From Rhizophlyctis rosea (Eukaryota; Chytridiomycota; Chytridiomycetes; Rhizophlyctidales; Rhizophlyctidaceae), in the NCBI GenBank assembly GCA_027596075.1, contig JADGJC010000031.1:62001-126000 (forward strand): a stretch of DNA of 64,000 nt, given 5' to 3'. Shown piece after piece: positions 44,736 through 55,809 of the stretch. Every line of letters starts with the position of its first letter. The first letter of the stretch is position 1. The notes below the pieces were generated by a model, which did no database searches, was not told the origin of the DNA, and saw only the letters and a program-made list of their open reading frames with translations. A program made the position numbers and the translations under genes.

Positions 44736-46669
44736 ATGAGACCACTTTTACTCAACGCTTTGGCCACGACCACGGCGTTAGTGGCATTTTCATCCGTCAC
44801 AACAGCTCAAGTTGCCTCACCAACACGTACAACCACCGTGTCCTTGCCCGCTACCATAACAGCCACAACGACCACCAGAACAACCACACCATACTGTGAA
44901 GGCACGACCCTTGCGCCCATTCTTTGCGCTGCGAACCAAAACACAGTGTACGGCGGCGCCCCATACGTGTCCAACGGCGTCTGTATCCGCCCTACTCGCT
45001 CCTCAAACGTGTGCCCCACGAGGACAGTATCCGGCAGTGTTTGTACTACGGATTACTGCACCTATCCTTCTATTTATCCCACCCAAGCTCCATGTACGAC
45101 TGGAACAGGATCCTACCGGATCTACGGCACCGGCACAGTCGAATGTGGGCTTAATCCCACAGCATGTGGAGCCCGCCAAACGGTGCGGACCTGTACGGGT
45201 ACTAGTTCATCCCTCGTCCCTTGCGAAGGCACCACAACCACTTTCCGACCGATAACCTGCGGCGCAAACGGTGCTGTCAAATCCTATGCCTACGCAGATG
45301 TAATCGATGGAACCTGTATGCCGGCTCACAAATACTGCCCTACTCGAACGGTATCCGGAACTATTTGCACTCAGGACTGGTGTGAGTGGGGATCTACCCC
45401 TACAACATGTGTTGGGACCAAGGATACGCGCACTTATACTGGCAGGGTGTGGGCGGGGTGTACGTTGAATCCGACCGCGTGTGGGGCGACCACGACGGTG
45501 TTGTCGTGTATCAAGACCGATGCTTGGTATACAGTTACAGTAGGGACGGCTGGAATTACACCATTGGCTTTGGCGGTGCCGTTGTCTGAAGCTACCGTTG
45601 CTTTTGAACTTCAGCAAGATGGGATGTTGTTGGAAGAGCAGGAGCTTGGAATGTGTCAACCGATAGTTGATGGATGGTCCATTTATGCTCCCGGGAACAC
45701 TATGTATCTCAATTCCGCCACCACCAAGTATTTGTATTCAGTGAGTATTGTGGATTGCTGCAATCCGTTATTTGCCGATACTTAAGTCCTGCGGACCCTG
45801 ACTGTTTGTACTTACATGAATTCAACCACTAGGATCAAGCAACAGAATGCGGAAATGGAGCGGAAATGGCACTTACCATATTTGATGACCGTACGACTAC
45901 TACTACCACAACCACGACCACTACCACCACAACCACCACTAGCACCACAATCAACAGACCCTGTGCATGCCCAACCCTTACACGCACCGCACAGCCCTGC
46001 CCTAATGGAGGCGCCGTTTGGTGGGGTTGTGAGACAGGTGTTCCTGCAAGTCCCGGTGCTAGCTTCTGTTCCACTACCCTTCCTGCTTGCCCAACGACGA
46101 CGACAACAACAACCACCACACCCTGTGCATGCCCGACTCTTACTCCCGCTCTCACCCTATGTAAAGATGGAAGCACCGCCGGTTATTTCTGCGTCACAGG
46201 CGTCCCCAAAACCACTGGTGCAAGTTACTGCTCCATCACATCGATCAGTTGTAAGACGACCACAACAACTACCACCACTACCACGACACCCTGTACCTGC
46301 TTAGCTATTGGCGCCCCTATCACCCGATGCTCAGACGGAAGCACTGCCGGCTCTTTCTGCGTTACAGGTGTCCCAGCATCCACTGGTGCAACCTACTGCT
46401 CCATCACGTCATCGAGTTGTAAGACGACAACAACAACTACCACGACGACAACACCACCACCTCCTACCGAAACGTGCGTTCCGAAATGGTATCAGTGTGG
46501 AGGGATGTATCATACGGGATCAAAGGTATGTTTGTAGAGAAAGGAGTATATCCAGATGATGATTGACTGGGACTGATGCTGATGCTTGACGCAACCTTGA
46601 CGCAACTAGTGCTGCCTTCCGGGTTCGACCTGCCAAGTTATCAATCCGTGGTATTCCCAGTGCCTTTGA
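44736..46669 (+). CDS. secreted modular Cys/Thr-rich protein with C-terminal CBM1
   Basis: Three exons. Signal peptide MRPLLLNALATTTALVAFSS, with cleavage near TTAQ. A Thr-rich linker leads to two tandem Cys-rich repeats of about 100 residues (from about residue 54 and 163), each with CPTRTVSG and LNPTACGA in the same places. A middle region (FELQQDGMLLEE..., YAPGNTMYLN) follows. Exon 2 (from DQATECGNGAEM) has poly-Thr tracts separating three 41-residue repeats (PCACPTLTPALTLCKDGSTA, GYFCVTGVPKTTGASYC type). The end is a CBM1: CVPKWYQCGGMYHTGSK, spliced to CCLPGSTCQVINPWYSQCL. CBM1 binds crystalline cellulose. No catalytic domain was recognised, so it may be an adhesin, swollenin-like protein or cell-wall protein. 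Confidence 0.88.
45895..46460 (+). repeat. Thr-coding microsatellite tracts and 41-residue repeats
   Basis: The exon codes for four runs of Thr (ACN codons, mostly ACC/ACA/ACG mixes, up to 16 in a row). Between them are three repeats with a CxC opening and the core TGVPxxxGAxxC. Repeats 2 and 3 are nearly identical in DNA (ggaagcactgccggctctttctgcgt type), suggesting recent duplication. Confidence 0.8.
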
Positions 46670-47527
46670 ATGGTAATGCTGGTCACTACTATTTAACTGC
46701 AAAAGGAGAAGTGTATATAGATCCACTCTTCTGGACCTTGGCTAAGGGATTAACATGTACTGTGCGACATCTATTTTCAGTGAGCATACCCTTCGTTGCT
46801 GTCTTGTGAAAATGATGGCGTCTTTGTTCTTTTGATAAGCCGGATGATGGAGGGAAGGAGCATGACCACTGCACTTTAGGTGGCACATATTCGGGGTTTT
46901 GGGAGCTTGTTACAGACTGGAAATTAAATTTGAAGCCTCGTATCTTCCAAAGTTTAGTGCATTGCAGAGTCCATGTGACTTCACTGCGTTTGGGGTAAAT
47001 ATGGTATCCATCTGAAACCATCGTCTTCCCTTGAGATCAGCCTCCATCAGGCGGAAAATTGCACTCCTTGCTGTCCCTCAATCACATTCCACTGATGGAG
47101 GCCTGCAAACCCTCCATCGTGGTAATATGTTTACAAGTTGCGGCTGCCTTTAGCAAGTGTCCCTCCCTCCGTCCTGCAAAACAACCATCCCCTCAAGTGC
47201 TCTACCAGGAGGGTACGAATCTACTACTTCCCTTTTCCTTGTCCTTTCTCTCAGTCCGATCTTGCGTAAGGTAGTCTGCGGCTCACTGAACTTCTGATTC
47301 ATAGACCTATACTGCCCCTTACTTACAGCCCTCAACCTGCGTAGAATTTGATTGCTGCTTTTCTATCACATCATCGCGGCTTGCGAGTTGACCCAATAGA
47401 CACCTTTTTGGAGGTCAACAGATCATATGAATCGTAAGAGTCAAATTGTCAGTGGTACATTGTTCTTCCATTTCTCAACCTTTGCTGACGTTCGTTGGTA
47501 TTGATAGGACCACATCACACATTCACA
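46670..47527. other. intergenic, no gene seen
   Basis: About 860 bp between the CBM1 gene and copy D. Short chance frames only (46689-47021 minus and 47150-47335 minus). Confidence 0.45.
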
Positions 47528-48227
47528 ATGAACAACTTGGCGTCAAACACATCAAACCCAAAGTCCTTGCGCGACTTCGCACTCAGACACGGTACTCTCC
47601 ACCTGCACCCCAACCGAAATCGAATCAGTCCTTGGTGATAATCCAAACATCGACGACATCATATTCGCCTTAAAAAAGGAACAGCATGCTAAGAATCTCG
47701 CCAAACGGAAACAACGCCTTGAAGACCGTCTCGCAACGGCTCATCCACTCCTCCGTGCTGCGTTTGAGCGGCCGCTGATTGAACTCCACAACTATGAAGT
47801 GCGTAACATATTCGATGGCGATGGGAACAAACTTGAACGTCTCGCCACTACTACGTTCCTGCTGCTGGAGTTGCCGGGATGGAGAAGTGAGGAGGGTACG
47901 GTTGTCATTGAGCTGTCTGAAAGCATGGGGAAGGATGGGGTGCCGGATCCGGCGTATACTCATTATTCTATAGCTTATGAAGACGGAAAGGGCCTGCTGG
48001 AGTATGAAGGTGGTGATGGCATGCGGCAAGAGGGGCGGATCGTTGCGAATTCTTGGGCCACAGGTTTGGAATACACATTGTGTGAGGAGCATGGCTTAGA
48101 TTACGGTATGGAAGCCATGTCATCAATGGTGGAAGTCTTGACGGATTGTGACGTTGATGAGGAGAGGTTCTATCGATCCGTTCAGGGCAATGATGGCCTT
48201 TATTTGAGGGAATTGAATCGCACATAG
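47528..48227 (+). pseudogene. orphan family copy D, one frameshift near the start
   Basis: The ATG frame starts MNNLASNTSNPKSLRDFALR and stops as PNRNRISPW. One base later the homologous frame begins VLSTCTPTEIESVLGDNPNI and runs open to 48227. It carries QHAKNLAKRKQRLEDRLATA, then LPGWRSEEGTVVIELSES and the C-terminal MSSMVEVLTDCDVDEERFYR. Apart from the one extra base near 47593 it is full length. It might be a pseudogene or contain a sequence error. Confidence 0.75.
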
Positions 48228-48966
48228 CATCGTTGGATTGGCTGTGTAGTTGATTTGCGATCTGCACTTATGCCTAGGTGATGCTATGTAAATATAATTG
48301 CGGAGAGGCAGTCCGAAATGATAATTCGTATCTGCATACGTGGTGAGCGCCCGGCGGCAAGGGACCATCTTCAGAGTTGAATGATGAACTCCTTGGTCTA
48401 TCTGGGAAATTTGGGGAGCAAAATAGCTGGCAGAGACTTGGAGATGCCTGCGCTCGCATTGCAGTTGAGCGTTCAGTCGACGACCTCCACCATCGACCCA
48501 CTTTGACGGTGTTGGATGATGCATTGCACGCCGTGATGTGAGTTGGGTGGGACGCGTTTGAGTGTCAGAATAGCGTCAACTCACCTCACTTTGAATCGAT
48601 GTGTAGTTTCGGAGTCAACCACATGTTCTAAATTACTCACGTACCAGCTGTCGAACCAACTTGAAACTATCCTGTTGAACTTGTTGGATCTGATTCATGT
48701 TCGTTACTCAGCTATGTCCCTCCAGCACTTCCATCACTGCCATCACTTTGTGTTGTCTTGTCCTTGTTGGCGCTTTCCGATACTCCCCATACATATTTTC
48801 ACTCTATCAAAGAGTTTCAACTTCTCTCTGACATACTGCCCCGCTCAGCTCATTGACGCAACTTGACGCAAAAGCTTTCTTGATTGAGGTCAGTAAGCTT
48901 TGAAGCTGCCTGACCCAGCTGTTTCCATTGAGCTTCGACACTCAATTCTCAAATGTATAGCACAAG
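48228..48966. other. intergenic, no gene seen
   Basis: About 740 bp between copies D and E. It has a 107-codon plus-strand frame (48543-48866) and a 133-codon minus-strand frame (48123-48524) with no support. The stretch holds the promoter of copy E. Confidence 0.45.
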
Positions 48967-49671
48967 ATGACCACCAATCATCCAACTTTGAACACCCTGC
49001 ACAAAGTCCCTCCGTCATTTAGCGTTCAAAGGCATACTGTCGACCTGCACACCTACTGAAATCGCTTCCGTGCTCTCCGACTATCCCAACAGGGAAAATC
49101 TCATGGCAGTCTTGCGTGAAGCCATCCTGCCAAAGTCTCGAAAAGCCCCAGGAAAGACTTGGCTATCACTTATGGACCGTGCACCCCGCCGTGCAAACTG
49201 CCTTCAGAAACCCTCGCCGCAATACGGTTTACGACCATGCACTTGAGATGAGCTTGGACCCGGACCAACCCCAATACTGGATACACCACCAAAACCACCT
49301 TCTCTGGTAAACCGGGTCCCACTGGAGAAATCCCAGTCCGCTTGACAGTTGAAATGCAGAAGAGCAACCATCGAGAAATGCAGCGTAGACGGAAATGATT
49401 GCGGGGGCTGGTTGATATGAGCCAAAGTGGACAGCTGATAACCGGTACTGAAGATTGGTTGGATGCATTGATTCGCACTTGCAGGGACCTCTGTATACCA
49501 GGCGGAGTTGATGATTATGAAGCTGCATTGTCCTTTTTGGAGGTTGTGGCGGATTGTCCGGTCGATACGGAGAAGTTTGCAAATGCTTTGCCAGGGTTGA
49601 ATGGGATTATATTTAGATGCTGTCAACGAGGGGTTTATGTTGATGTAGCAGTGCTACTGGGAGCTGCTTAA
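48967..49671 (+). pseudogene. orphan family copy E, degenerate
   Basis: The ATG frame (MTTNHPTLNTLHKVPPSF) is out of phase with the homologous frame SLRHLAFKGILSTCTPTEIA, which stops after about 60 codons. The central part is unrecognisable. The far end is present as AALSFLEVVADCPVDTEKFA, ending NGIIFRC...LLGAA at 49671. Several frame breaks make it a pseudogene. Confidence 0.8.
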
Positions 49672-50473
49672 TGTGCAGCGATTTGCGGCTGAATAAAAAT
49701 ACGAAAGTGTTTCTGAGCTGTTCAAATGATGGAGTGTTCGAAATGTACGGCAACGGCAGGTTCGTCTAGTGTGGAGCTTTAGACAGCATTAGACATAACA
49801 TACTGTGCATCCACATATGCTTAGTTGTTCCCACTTGCTTTGTATAAAGACCTTGTAGGAAAGTGACACCAGATAAAGCTCAAAGCGATGCCATCCCGGC
49901 CGCTGGTACGGCCAGAGCTACCTCTCTCCAGTTCCACATGCAACAATACGCAGCTTTGCCGCGCACAATAGACTGCGGTATGACCCCGTTAATGTAGTAT
50001 GGCACTGTCGAATGACTTCAGCTGGTGTGAATCAACCAAGAAGTTTTTAGTATTCTTTCAATGTTGGAGAGGAAGGAGTGAGAGGACGACCTGCTGTTGA
50101 AGGGGCCTCGCTAGATTCGCATTAAGGGCATCATAGGGCGCATCGCTAGTATTCAAAAACCTTCATGCCAATCATTCCAGTTAGCTTGGTAAGCATGACA
50201 TGAGCATTGGTTTGGAATCAACCCAGCCTGTTCTGTGCGAAGTCTCATGTCGCTCGGAATTCCCGTTGCATGAAGTTCACTCCCTTGCTCTCCATGGTTT
50301 GACCACAATCACTGTGTCGGCCTTTGCCGCGAAAGCGACATTTGGCATACCGTCAATACTAACAAATTGAGAACCGTTCAAGTAAAGCTGTGGTTCTTCT
50401 TCATCTACATCCTACATAGACGGATTCCTGCTGTCGAAATTGAAATTGTTCCTTGGGTGATACATACTCCACC
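49672..50473. other. intergenic, no gene seen
   Basis: About 800 bp between copies E and F without any supported frame. Confidence 0.45.
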
Positions 50474-50593
50474 ATGAGTAGCACTCCATCAACCACCACA
50501 GCTCTGTCTGTACGTAACCTTGCCCTTCACCGTGCACTTTCCACTTGCACTCCACCGGGAATCGCATTCGTCCTGCAAAAGCGCACCATATAG
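50474..50593 (+). pseudogene. orphan family copy F, N-terminal stub
   Basis: Reads MSSTPSTTTALSVRNLALHR, then ALSTCTPPGIAFVLQKRTI and TAG. This matches the first 35 residues of copy B (TLRHLALKRALSTCDAAEIT). No later part of the family follows. It is a truncated sixth copy. Confidence 0.7.
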
Positions 50594-50888
50594 CAGACAA
50601 TCGTTTGTGGTGTAAGGGAACTTGCGGAAGGAATGTGTCAACGCAGGTATCCAAAATTGTCAAGGACCCTGAAATCCCCTGCTTACCTCACATCAATTTG
50701 ACGTGGTCGGAACAGTGACACAAAAACATCATTCATCTCTTTGCCACCCAGCAAGGTTGTTGCCCGTGTCACTGTCGTGATGAGAAGCTTGCACTCTTGC
50801 GTCCCATCATCTTCATGTCTCGACTCTCCCCCCAAAGTCCGCAACTTCCCTCTCTGATCGCTATTTCCCATTCATCAACCTGTACAAC

Positions 50889-51946
50889 ATGTCTGAACCA
50901 CCCAATATCTCGCAAGAAGCGGAAGACTTGATCATCCACCGCAGAAGTCCCAAACCTCAACCCGAACCACCCGCAGGTCCACCCGTCCCCGACAATCGCC
51001 CACCCATTACCCTAACCGAACCCCCAAAATCCGGAAGCAAACACGTCTTTTCCCACTCATACAAACTCGAAGTCTGCAACTACGTAACCGAACACAACTA
51101 CACCCCTCACGAACTAGCCTCCCACTGCCCGTGGCTCAACAGCGGCTCATTATGGAAATGGCTCCAACGCGCCCCAGAATACCAACGAATGGCCGACCTG
51201 GGCAAAGGCGATAAATTCACCTTCCATCTCGGCCCTCCGCCCAAGCAAGCTAAGAACATCAAAGCGGATCTGGTAGGGTTTTTGATTGAGGAGTGGTGGA
51301 AGGAAGGCGATTGGGAGTACGCGGAGGTCACGAAACGGGTCTGGGAGCATGATCAGAGACATAAGAGTACGATGCGATGGGTGTATAACTTTTTGAATCG
51401 GGGGAAGGAGGTGGCGAATCTATCGGGACCTAGTGCGGAAGCTTTGGCTAGTGGGAGTGTGCCGTTGACGTTTTTCAAGACTTTCGTTGTTGAGGTTGAG
51501 GAATACTTGAGGAGGGAGGATGCGGCGGAGGATGTGAAGGAGGTGAGGATTCTGTGGGAATGACGTTGTAAGGCATCCAAAAATCGGACACTGACTAATA
51601 ACTTTCAATGACGCAGTGGCTAAAACCCTACCACAAATATCTCTGCGAAGAAATAGTCCAACGGAATCAAACATTCCCCGTACCAGAAGAACCCGCTGTG
51701 CAAATCCCACCCGCGATATGGTCGCCGTACCACAATCAACCATTGCTTGTTTCATTAGATATGGCAATGGCAACCATCCCACCGTCTTATCCTCTAGATT
51801 TGCTGAATACTATACCCAACCCCGCAACATCAGCAGTAGAAGCAAGTAAGAGAAAGAAGGGCAAGCGCACACATACGGAGACGGTGGTGACAGATGAGGA
51901 GCCGTCGACACATAGTGGGAGGAAGAGAAGACAGAGAGAATCTTGA
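50889..51946 (+). CDS. HTH-like nuclear protein, uncharacterised
   Basis: Two exons, spliced VKE/gtgagg...acgcag/WLKPYHKYLCEEIV. The protein starts MSEPPNISQEAEDLIIHRRS with a Pro-rich part of about 40 residues. A region that looks like a helix-turn-helix of the psq/CENP-B type follows: SYKLEVCNYVTEHNYTPHEL, then NSGSLWKWLQRAPEYQRMA. Further helices are IEEWWKEGDWEYAEVTKRV and FVVEVEEYLRREDAAEDVK. The C-terminus has a basic nuclear-localisation-like end (ASKRKKGKRTHTE, SGRKRRQRES). The CENP-B-like HTH suggests DNA binding and possible descent from a pogo-like transposase, but no DDE part is present. Confidence 0.6.
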
Positions 51947-52219
51947 ATAAAAGCGCCGGGTTATTGTGCAAATGTTGCAATGGACACTTTGTTTGCCTGC
52001 CGTAGTGCATAACATCAACAGATCTGTCGCTCAGTGTTGGAACTTCATTTTGCAAGGGATTTGGTGGGGTTGTGCGAATGGCACAAAACGCAAAAGTCAA
52101 AAGCAAGTCTTTGAATTTCAAGGAAGTGTGTTTGATTATCGTACATTCAAACTGCGCCATGCATATATAAGAAGCAGGTACTATTCTACCTACTACCATG
52201 ACTTCGAGTCGTATTTCCT

Positions 52220-52985
52220 TCAGAGACTATAAATCGACGAACCATTGGCGTAGATCAAGAGTGCTTGATACACCGAACCCCCAGATATAAAGCCAACCAC
52301 CCAGTCAATTTTCGTGCCAACCTCGATGAGTTGAGTTTCCACATACATGTAAGAATCAAAAGACCAATTCCATAAAGCCCTACGAACACCATAGCCCACT
52401 TCCGCGTCCTTCACAACCAACAAGGAGTCCGCCCCGTCTCTTTCGAGCTCCACCAAGTCACAATGGCAGATACGCCATTTTCGGATGAGATCGCGATGCC
52501 AAACCTACTGATGTGGAACCCGTTGGAATCATCGCGAGGTGGGAGTGTCAGTCTCGATAGGTGATGACGGGCTATGACTGCGTCGTTGCAGGTTTGGCAG
52601 TCCTGGAGGATGTACATCACGAAGGAGATGGAGAACACGGGCTTGCGGAGTAGGTGTGGGTTTGCGTTGATGTGGTTCTTATATAAGCTGTTGTCGCTTA
52701 CGTGCGATGGCCCAACCCGGATGTAATTGTCAATCAGTCCGAAGATTACTAGGCATAAATACTGACGGCCTTGCATACCACATGTAGAAAGCAGCTTGAG
52801 CGATAGCCATTTGGCGATGGAGTGGGCGGAGAGCTGCATTGAAGAAGTTGTCGACGAGGCGGAGCTCTATGTAGTCTTTGGTATGAATTCCTAGAATGAG
52901 GTATTCGCCGAGGTCATCGATGAGGATTTGATTCACTATCTCTGGAGGCAAGAGTCTATGGGTTTGAAGGTTGAGATGACACTGT
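52220..52985 (-). pseudogene. F-box-like gene i, broken
   Basis: Belongs to the local F-box family. The expected start is GTG (instead of ATG) followed by SSQPSNP and a TAG, then a frameshift into LPPEIVNQILIDDLGEYLIL. F-box core LVDNFFNAALRPLHRQMAIA, then a splice at YMW/gtatgc. The C-terminal exon reads FSISFVMYILQDCQTCNDAV and is frameshifted at about 52468 in a GAAAATGG stretch. The remaining frame is VELERDGADSLLVVKDAEVG, ending YANGSSIYSL at 52220. Lost start, stop and two frame breaks make it a pseudogene. Confidence 0.8.
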
Positions 52986-53562
52986 TCTGCAGCCCAATGT
53001 GCTTTGCGTAAAACAATATGCGCTGGAATTCAAAATATAGTTTCAAAGTGGACTGCTGGGATCGGGCGTTGGAAACCTTTTATATGTAGTTTTGAGCGCT
53101 CGAATTCGGGCTGCTGGGTGAAAACTGTAAAACATGTGGGGATCGAGAACCCAACTCAAAAGATGTCTCGAGACTTTCGACCTCATGCTTTGGCCGGCTA
53201 TAAAGTGTCCGACATGTTTTACAGCAGAACCGCCACCACCCTTCCGCACGCCGCTTCAGAACATACAGTCATGCTTCTCCTGTTGTCGTTCCATAGGCGA
53301 AGGATGGTGGCGTTGGTGCGCATTTGCAGACATGCACATACACTGTTCTGGCAATATGCTTCGAAAAATTGCTTGGATGTCCAGAACTTCCAGATCTCCC
53401 TCCGTTCGTTGGTCTATAATAACTTCACAAACCAACTCGTGATTCAAACGGTAAATCGTTATTGGCATTCAGATGTTAAAATACAGGAACCATCTTTATG
53501 CACCATGATGAAGCATCTATTTTAATTTGCCTGCAGGGGTTTCTTATTGCCTACCAACAAAC
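52986..53562. other. intergenic, holds a 13-bp inverted repeat
   Basis: About 580 bp between F-box-like genes. A 173-codon plus-strand frame (53004-53525) has no support. It contains the inverted repeat ctgtaaaacatgt (53125-53137) and acatgttttacag (53212-53224), exact complements with a 74-base loop. Confidence 0.5.
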
Positions 53563-54398
53563 TCATTGCGAATTGAAAATGAAGAACCTTCGGCTTTCGC
53601 CCTCCTTGCCATAACTATAGTAGTTATCATACGGGCGGAACGAACCATTGGAGCTGAATAGACATCCCCACTTTGCAGTTGCCGAAGCCAAGAACACTAA
53701 GACAAAATCAGCGCTGCTGCCAACCCGGTCGAGAAGACTTGAATCCTCTGCAACATGATCCACACGCCAATCGCAGATGGCCGATTCGGTGATATGAGCA
53801 CTTTTCAGAACTACCACTGAGTCCACGCCTCCTGACGATACTGAAACATGCCCACTCAATTTGGGGATCCTCCACCACAAATTCGATAACGCGATTTTGG
53901 TTGGGAAGATGCCCAACTGGACAGGTCTGTCATGATTGGAGAAGGCGCAGCGAGACAGGCGTTTGCAGATGTTTTTGTAGGGTGATGATATGTGGTTTTC
54001 CGGATAGACGTAAGGCCAAGGCATGAGCATGACCATCGCGAGTTGGACTGGGATCATGGGGTTCAGGAAGATATGAGTTTTATACAAGAAATCATTTGCC
54101 ATATCAGGATCTTCCGAGGCCAACCTGCACATGGGCTACCTCATTAGAAAGCGGATGAATGTCAGGGCAAGCAAATGCGAAGCCCTACTGACCTCATGTA
54201 ATACGCTGCCTGGGTCATAGCCATTTGCCGATGAAGGGGACGTAATGCTGCATTGAAAAGCTTGTCGACAAGGCGGAGATCTTTGTATTCTCCATTATGT
54301 ATACCCAAGATGAGGTGGTCGCCCACATCGTCAATGAAGATGCGGTTGAGAATTTCAGGAGGGAAAATACAAAGTGGATTGGAGAACTGTGCCGGCAT
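53563..54398 (-). CDS. F-box-like protein ii (intact)
   Basis: Two exons. Exon 1 starts MPAQFSNPLCIFPPEILNRI with the F-box-like core FIDDVGDHLILGI, RLVDKLFNAALRPLHRQMAM, and ends YYM(R), spliced AG/gtcagt...tgtgcag/G. Exon 2 reads LASEDPDMANDFLYKTHIFL, then NPMIPVQLAMVMLMPWPYVY, SVVVLKSAHITESAICDWRV and CLFSSNGSF, ending FFIFNSQ. An in-frame ATG 36 bases upstream is possible. F-box proteins couple substrates to SCF ubiquitin ligases through SKP1. The C-terminal domain is an orphan shared by the array and may be the substrate-binding part. No lesions are seen in this copy. Confidence 0.75.
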
Positions 54399-55008
54399 TT
54401 CAGTTCTGTGTAAGGAACTTGGTAGGTTCTGCAATAAACCGAAAGTCTATTGATTGTTCTGCTCTGGAAAGTGTCGTGGTAAATTGCGCACTTTATAAGT
54501 GGGACTGCAACATATTTGTTGGACGTGTTTCCTGGCGAACATTCAGGTGAGCTGAGAGATCGAGTGAAGTGTATCACATCATACGCAGTCGTCTCAAACC
54601 CGGGGCCGAACAGAGGTCCATCCGTACGGCGTCTGCATAATCTGCATGAGCCCGGGCGCAGGTTGAGGCAAGGCGCACGAATCGGCTGATGGAAGAGCAG
54701 ACAGAGAGTGTCTTGAACGAAGTCTAGCCACCTTGAGGGAGTGGTCCATTTTGTAGTCTCTTGTCAATGGTCACGAGAAGCTTGAATGCAGCTCGATGCT
54801 CAATACACAATTTCAGATCGAAGATAGCTTGTATGATAGGTTGTGACATGGTTGTTGGTCCACGGTAGTTGCATCACTATTGCGTTTTGGTTGCATCACA
54901 TAGCATACGTAGTTCTACTACAAGCTAGGTCTTGCCAAAGAAAAGCGAGCGCAAACAATAGAAAAAGATGAATTTTACAAATGCACATGCTATGGAATGC
55001 ACTTAGTT
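54399..55008. other. intergenic, no gene seen
   Basis: About 610 bp between F-box-like genes. It is the promoter of gene ii and the 3' end of gene iii. No supported frame was found. Confidence 0.45.
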
Positions 55009-55809
55009 TCAAAGAATCTCAATGGTTGCGTCATTGGCGCAAAGCGAAAGGACCGAATACACGGCCCGGGAACCTTCGCACAGAAAGCCCACCCCCCAAT
55101 CAACCTTGACGCCAATAGAATCCAACTCCAACTTTTCATAAATATACCCGTCAAATTTCCGATCCCAATGAACGTTACTAACCGCATCAACGACCATGGC
55201 ATCCTTCAGGATCAACAGTGCGTCGGGATCTTCCGGTTTCAATCCTCTCAAGCTCGGGTCAGTAACTTCCGGTTTTCCATTCCATCAAATCGAATGGGCA
55301 GAGGCGCCACCATTCGGATTCAACGGCGACGCCTTTACGAGTCATGTAGATACCCGTTGACTTCTTTTGCTGGGAGATTGCGAGCCGGGACAAATGCGGA
55401 CGGGCGATGATTGCGTCATCGTTCGTTCTCACACTCTTATCTTGAAGGATATACATTACGAAGGAGAGGGACAACATAGGATTATGTAGGATGTGAGGGT
55501 GGTAGTCGATGTGGGTTCGTATGGTACTTATATCCGAGCTGGTGGGTCCCACCATTCAAGCCAAATGGTGGTTTTTTGCAATACGAGTGGGAACCAAGCT
55601 TACCTCATGTAGTGCGCAGCTTGTACGATGGCCATTTGCCGATGTAGTGGGCGGAGGGCGGCATTGAAGAGCTTGTCGACAAGACGGAGGTCTATATACT
55701 CTCTACTGCGGATACACAAGAGAAGGTAACTGCCGATGTCGTCGATGAAGATGTGGTTCAGCACTTCGGGAGGAAAGGCACGGAAGGGGTTGGAAGATTG
55801 TGTGGGCAT
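55009..55809 (-). pseudogene. F-box-like gene iii, broken
   Basis: Exon 1 is clean: MPTQSSNPFRAFPPEVLNHI, then FIDDIGSYLLLCIRSREYID and LVDKLFNAALRPLHRQMAIV, splice at YMR/gtaagc. Exon 2 runs HIDYHPHILHNPMLSLSFVM to VESEWWRLCPFDLMEWKTGS and then meets a TGA near 55258. The homologous frame resumes in another phase as GLKPEDPDALLILKDAMVVD, ending LCANDATIEIL at 55009. An insertion of about 24 bases flanked by aaaccggaag repeats caused the break. Pseudogene or damaged allele. Confidence 0.75.

Noticed and set aside
50889..51946. pogo-like transposase
   Set aside because: A CENP-B-like helix-turn-helix is plausible but there is no DDE catalytic domain, no terminal repeats and no target duplication, so it is annotated only as an HTH-like protein.
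53004..53525. 173-codon plus-strand frame between F-box-like genes
   Set aside because: It spans an inverted repeat and spacer DNA and shows no family pattern.
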